Part shown: piece by piece, positions 63,783-64,000 of the stretch
Layout of the letters: the number at the start of each line of letters is the position of its first letter
Position numbering within the stretch: position 1 is the first letter of the stretch
Assembly: GCA_910587305.1 (NCBI GenBank)
Contig: CAJUKV010000001.1
Location: 1 to 64,000, forward strand
DNA from: an uncultured Lachnospiraceae bacterium
GTDB lineage: Bacteria > Bacillota > Clostridia > Lachnospirales > Lachnospiraceae
Direction: 5' to 3'
Length of the DNA stretch: 64,000 bases
Notes under the pieces: model-generated
Told to the model about the DNA's origin: nothing
What the model saw: the letters and a program-made list of their open reading frames with translations, nothing else
Database searches by the model: none
Position numbers and translations under genes: made by a program

Positions 63783-64000
63783 TTATTTTACAGTACGGTT
63801 CACTCTGCCCTTTGCATTAACAAGAACCATACCTTTTGTATAAACATCACTGCTTTCCCTGTCATTTACCCACTTATCAGGAGCCACCACCAGCTTATCA
63901 GGGTTGGCGTTAAGCCAGGATGCCCACCAACTAAAACTGGAATTGGATATTACATTATGCTTGCATTTGCTCATAAGCATCATATCCAAATACCCGGTAT
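63783..64000 (-). CDS. GT11 alpha-1,2-fucosyltransferase-like protein, C-terminal part
   Basis: The reading frame continues beyond the right edge of the window; 71 residues are visible. TGYLDMMLMSKCKHNVISNS and SSFSWWASWLNANPDKLVVA are the last GT11 motifs and match the neighbouring gene (TGYLDLLLMSRCRHHILANS). It is therefore a tandem GT11 copy, truncated by the window only. Confidence 0.88.
   Translation of the reverse strand, partial: TGYLDMMLMSKCKHNVISNSSFSWWASWLNANPDKLVVAPDKWVNDRESSDVYTKGMVLVNAKGRVNRTVK

Noticed and set aside
1..64000. CRISPR array, transposase, tRNA, rRNA or phage genes
   Set aside because: No regularly spaced repeats, no cloverleaf-like sequence, no transposase or integrase motif in any frame that I could recognise.
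1..64000. NusG-paralogue (LoaP/RfaH-like) regulator that could act on the leader elements
   Set aside because: No such gene is present in the window, so the antitermination idea rests on the leaders alone.

Overview
The window looks like a surface-polysaccharide (capsule/exopolysaccharide) super-locus of a low-to-middle GC Firmicute, most probably a gut clostridium of the Lachnospiraceae type. This is inferred from the AT-rich composition, purine-rich GGAGG-type ribosome binding sites, sigma-A promoters, frequent GTG/TTG starts, and the gene content (a DUF4956/VTC/CotH cassette, DUF6056, GtrII and DUF2142 membrane proteins, and many bacterial GT11 enzymes). No species can be named from the sequence alone. 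I see no tRNA, rRNA, CRISPR array, transposase or phage gene.

Layout. (1) 0.2-7.3 kb, plus strand and visibly AT-richer: a WbpI-like UDP-sugar 2-epimerase, two paralogous CgeB-like glycosyltransferases of unknown specificity, an NAD-dependent epimerase, and a two-gene ABC exporter (Wzm/Wzt type). (2) 7.5-15.5 kb, minus strand: WbpB-, WbpD-, WbpE- and WbpA-like enzymes, which with the epimerase can make UDP-2,3-diacetamido-uronic acids, then a GT2/DUF2304 pair and two GT4-like enzymes. (3) 15.7-28.6 kb, mixed strands: GT4, a DUF6056-like gene broken by an in-frame stop, a GT-C-like protein, a frameshifted acyltransferase, a Wzy-like polymerase, GT4, GT32-type, DUF2142 and a GtrII-like enzyme. 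(4) 28.6-49.7 kb, minus strand: a PglK-like ABC flippase, fucosyltransferase-like and GT11 enzymes, a radical SAM/SPASM protein, a hexapeptide acetyltransferase, a GT26-GT4 fusion, membrane glycosyltransferase-like proteins, a GH88/GH105-like protein, a second Wzy-like polymerase, an acyltransferase 3, Wzx and a pyruvyl transferase. (5) 49.8-64 kb, minus strand: GT2, GT4, GT17, DUF5672 and GT11 genes, a second ABC flippase, the DUF4956-CotH-VTC cassette, and further GT2/GT11 genes running off the end.

Together the genes encode nucleotide-sugar synthesis (diacetamido-uronate branch), assembly of repeat units on a lipid carrier (GT26, GT4, GT2, GT11, GT17), decoration (acetyl, pyruvyl, GtrII-type glucosyl), flipping (Wzx and two ABC flippases), polymerisation (two Wzy candidates) and an independent ABC export route. 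Two polymerase candidates and several export systems suggest more than one polymer or a mosaic locus.

The least explained signal is a family of related hairpin-containing elements in the 5' leaders of many of these genes (near 9.2, 10.4, 15.6, 26.8, 27.1, 35.4, 39.2 and 63.7 kb, perhaps 56.3 kb). They share a CACAAA/TTTGTG-type core, base-pair-preserving changes in the stems, and a 3' end that supplies the ribosome binding site. I consider these and the CotH/VTC/DUF4956 cassette the best candidates for undescribed biology.
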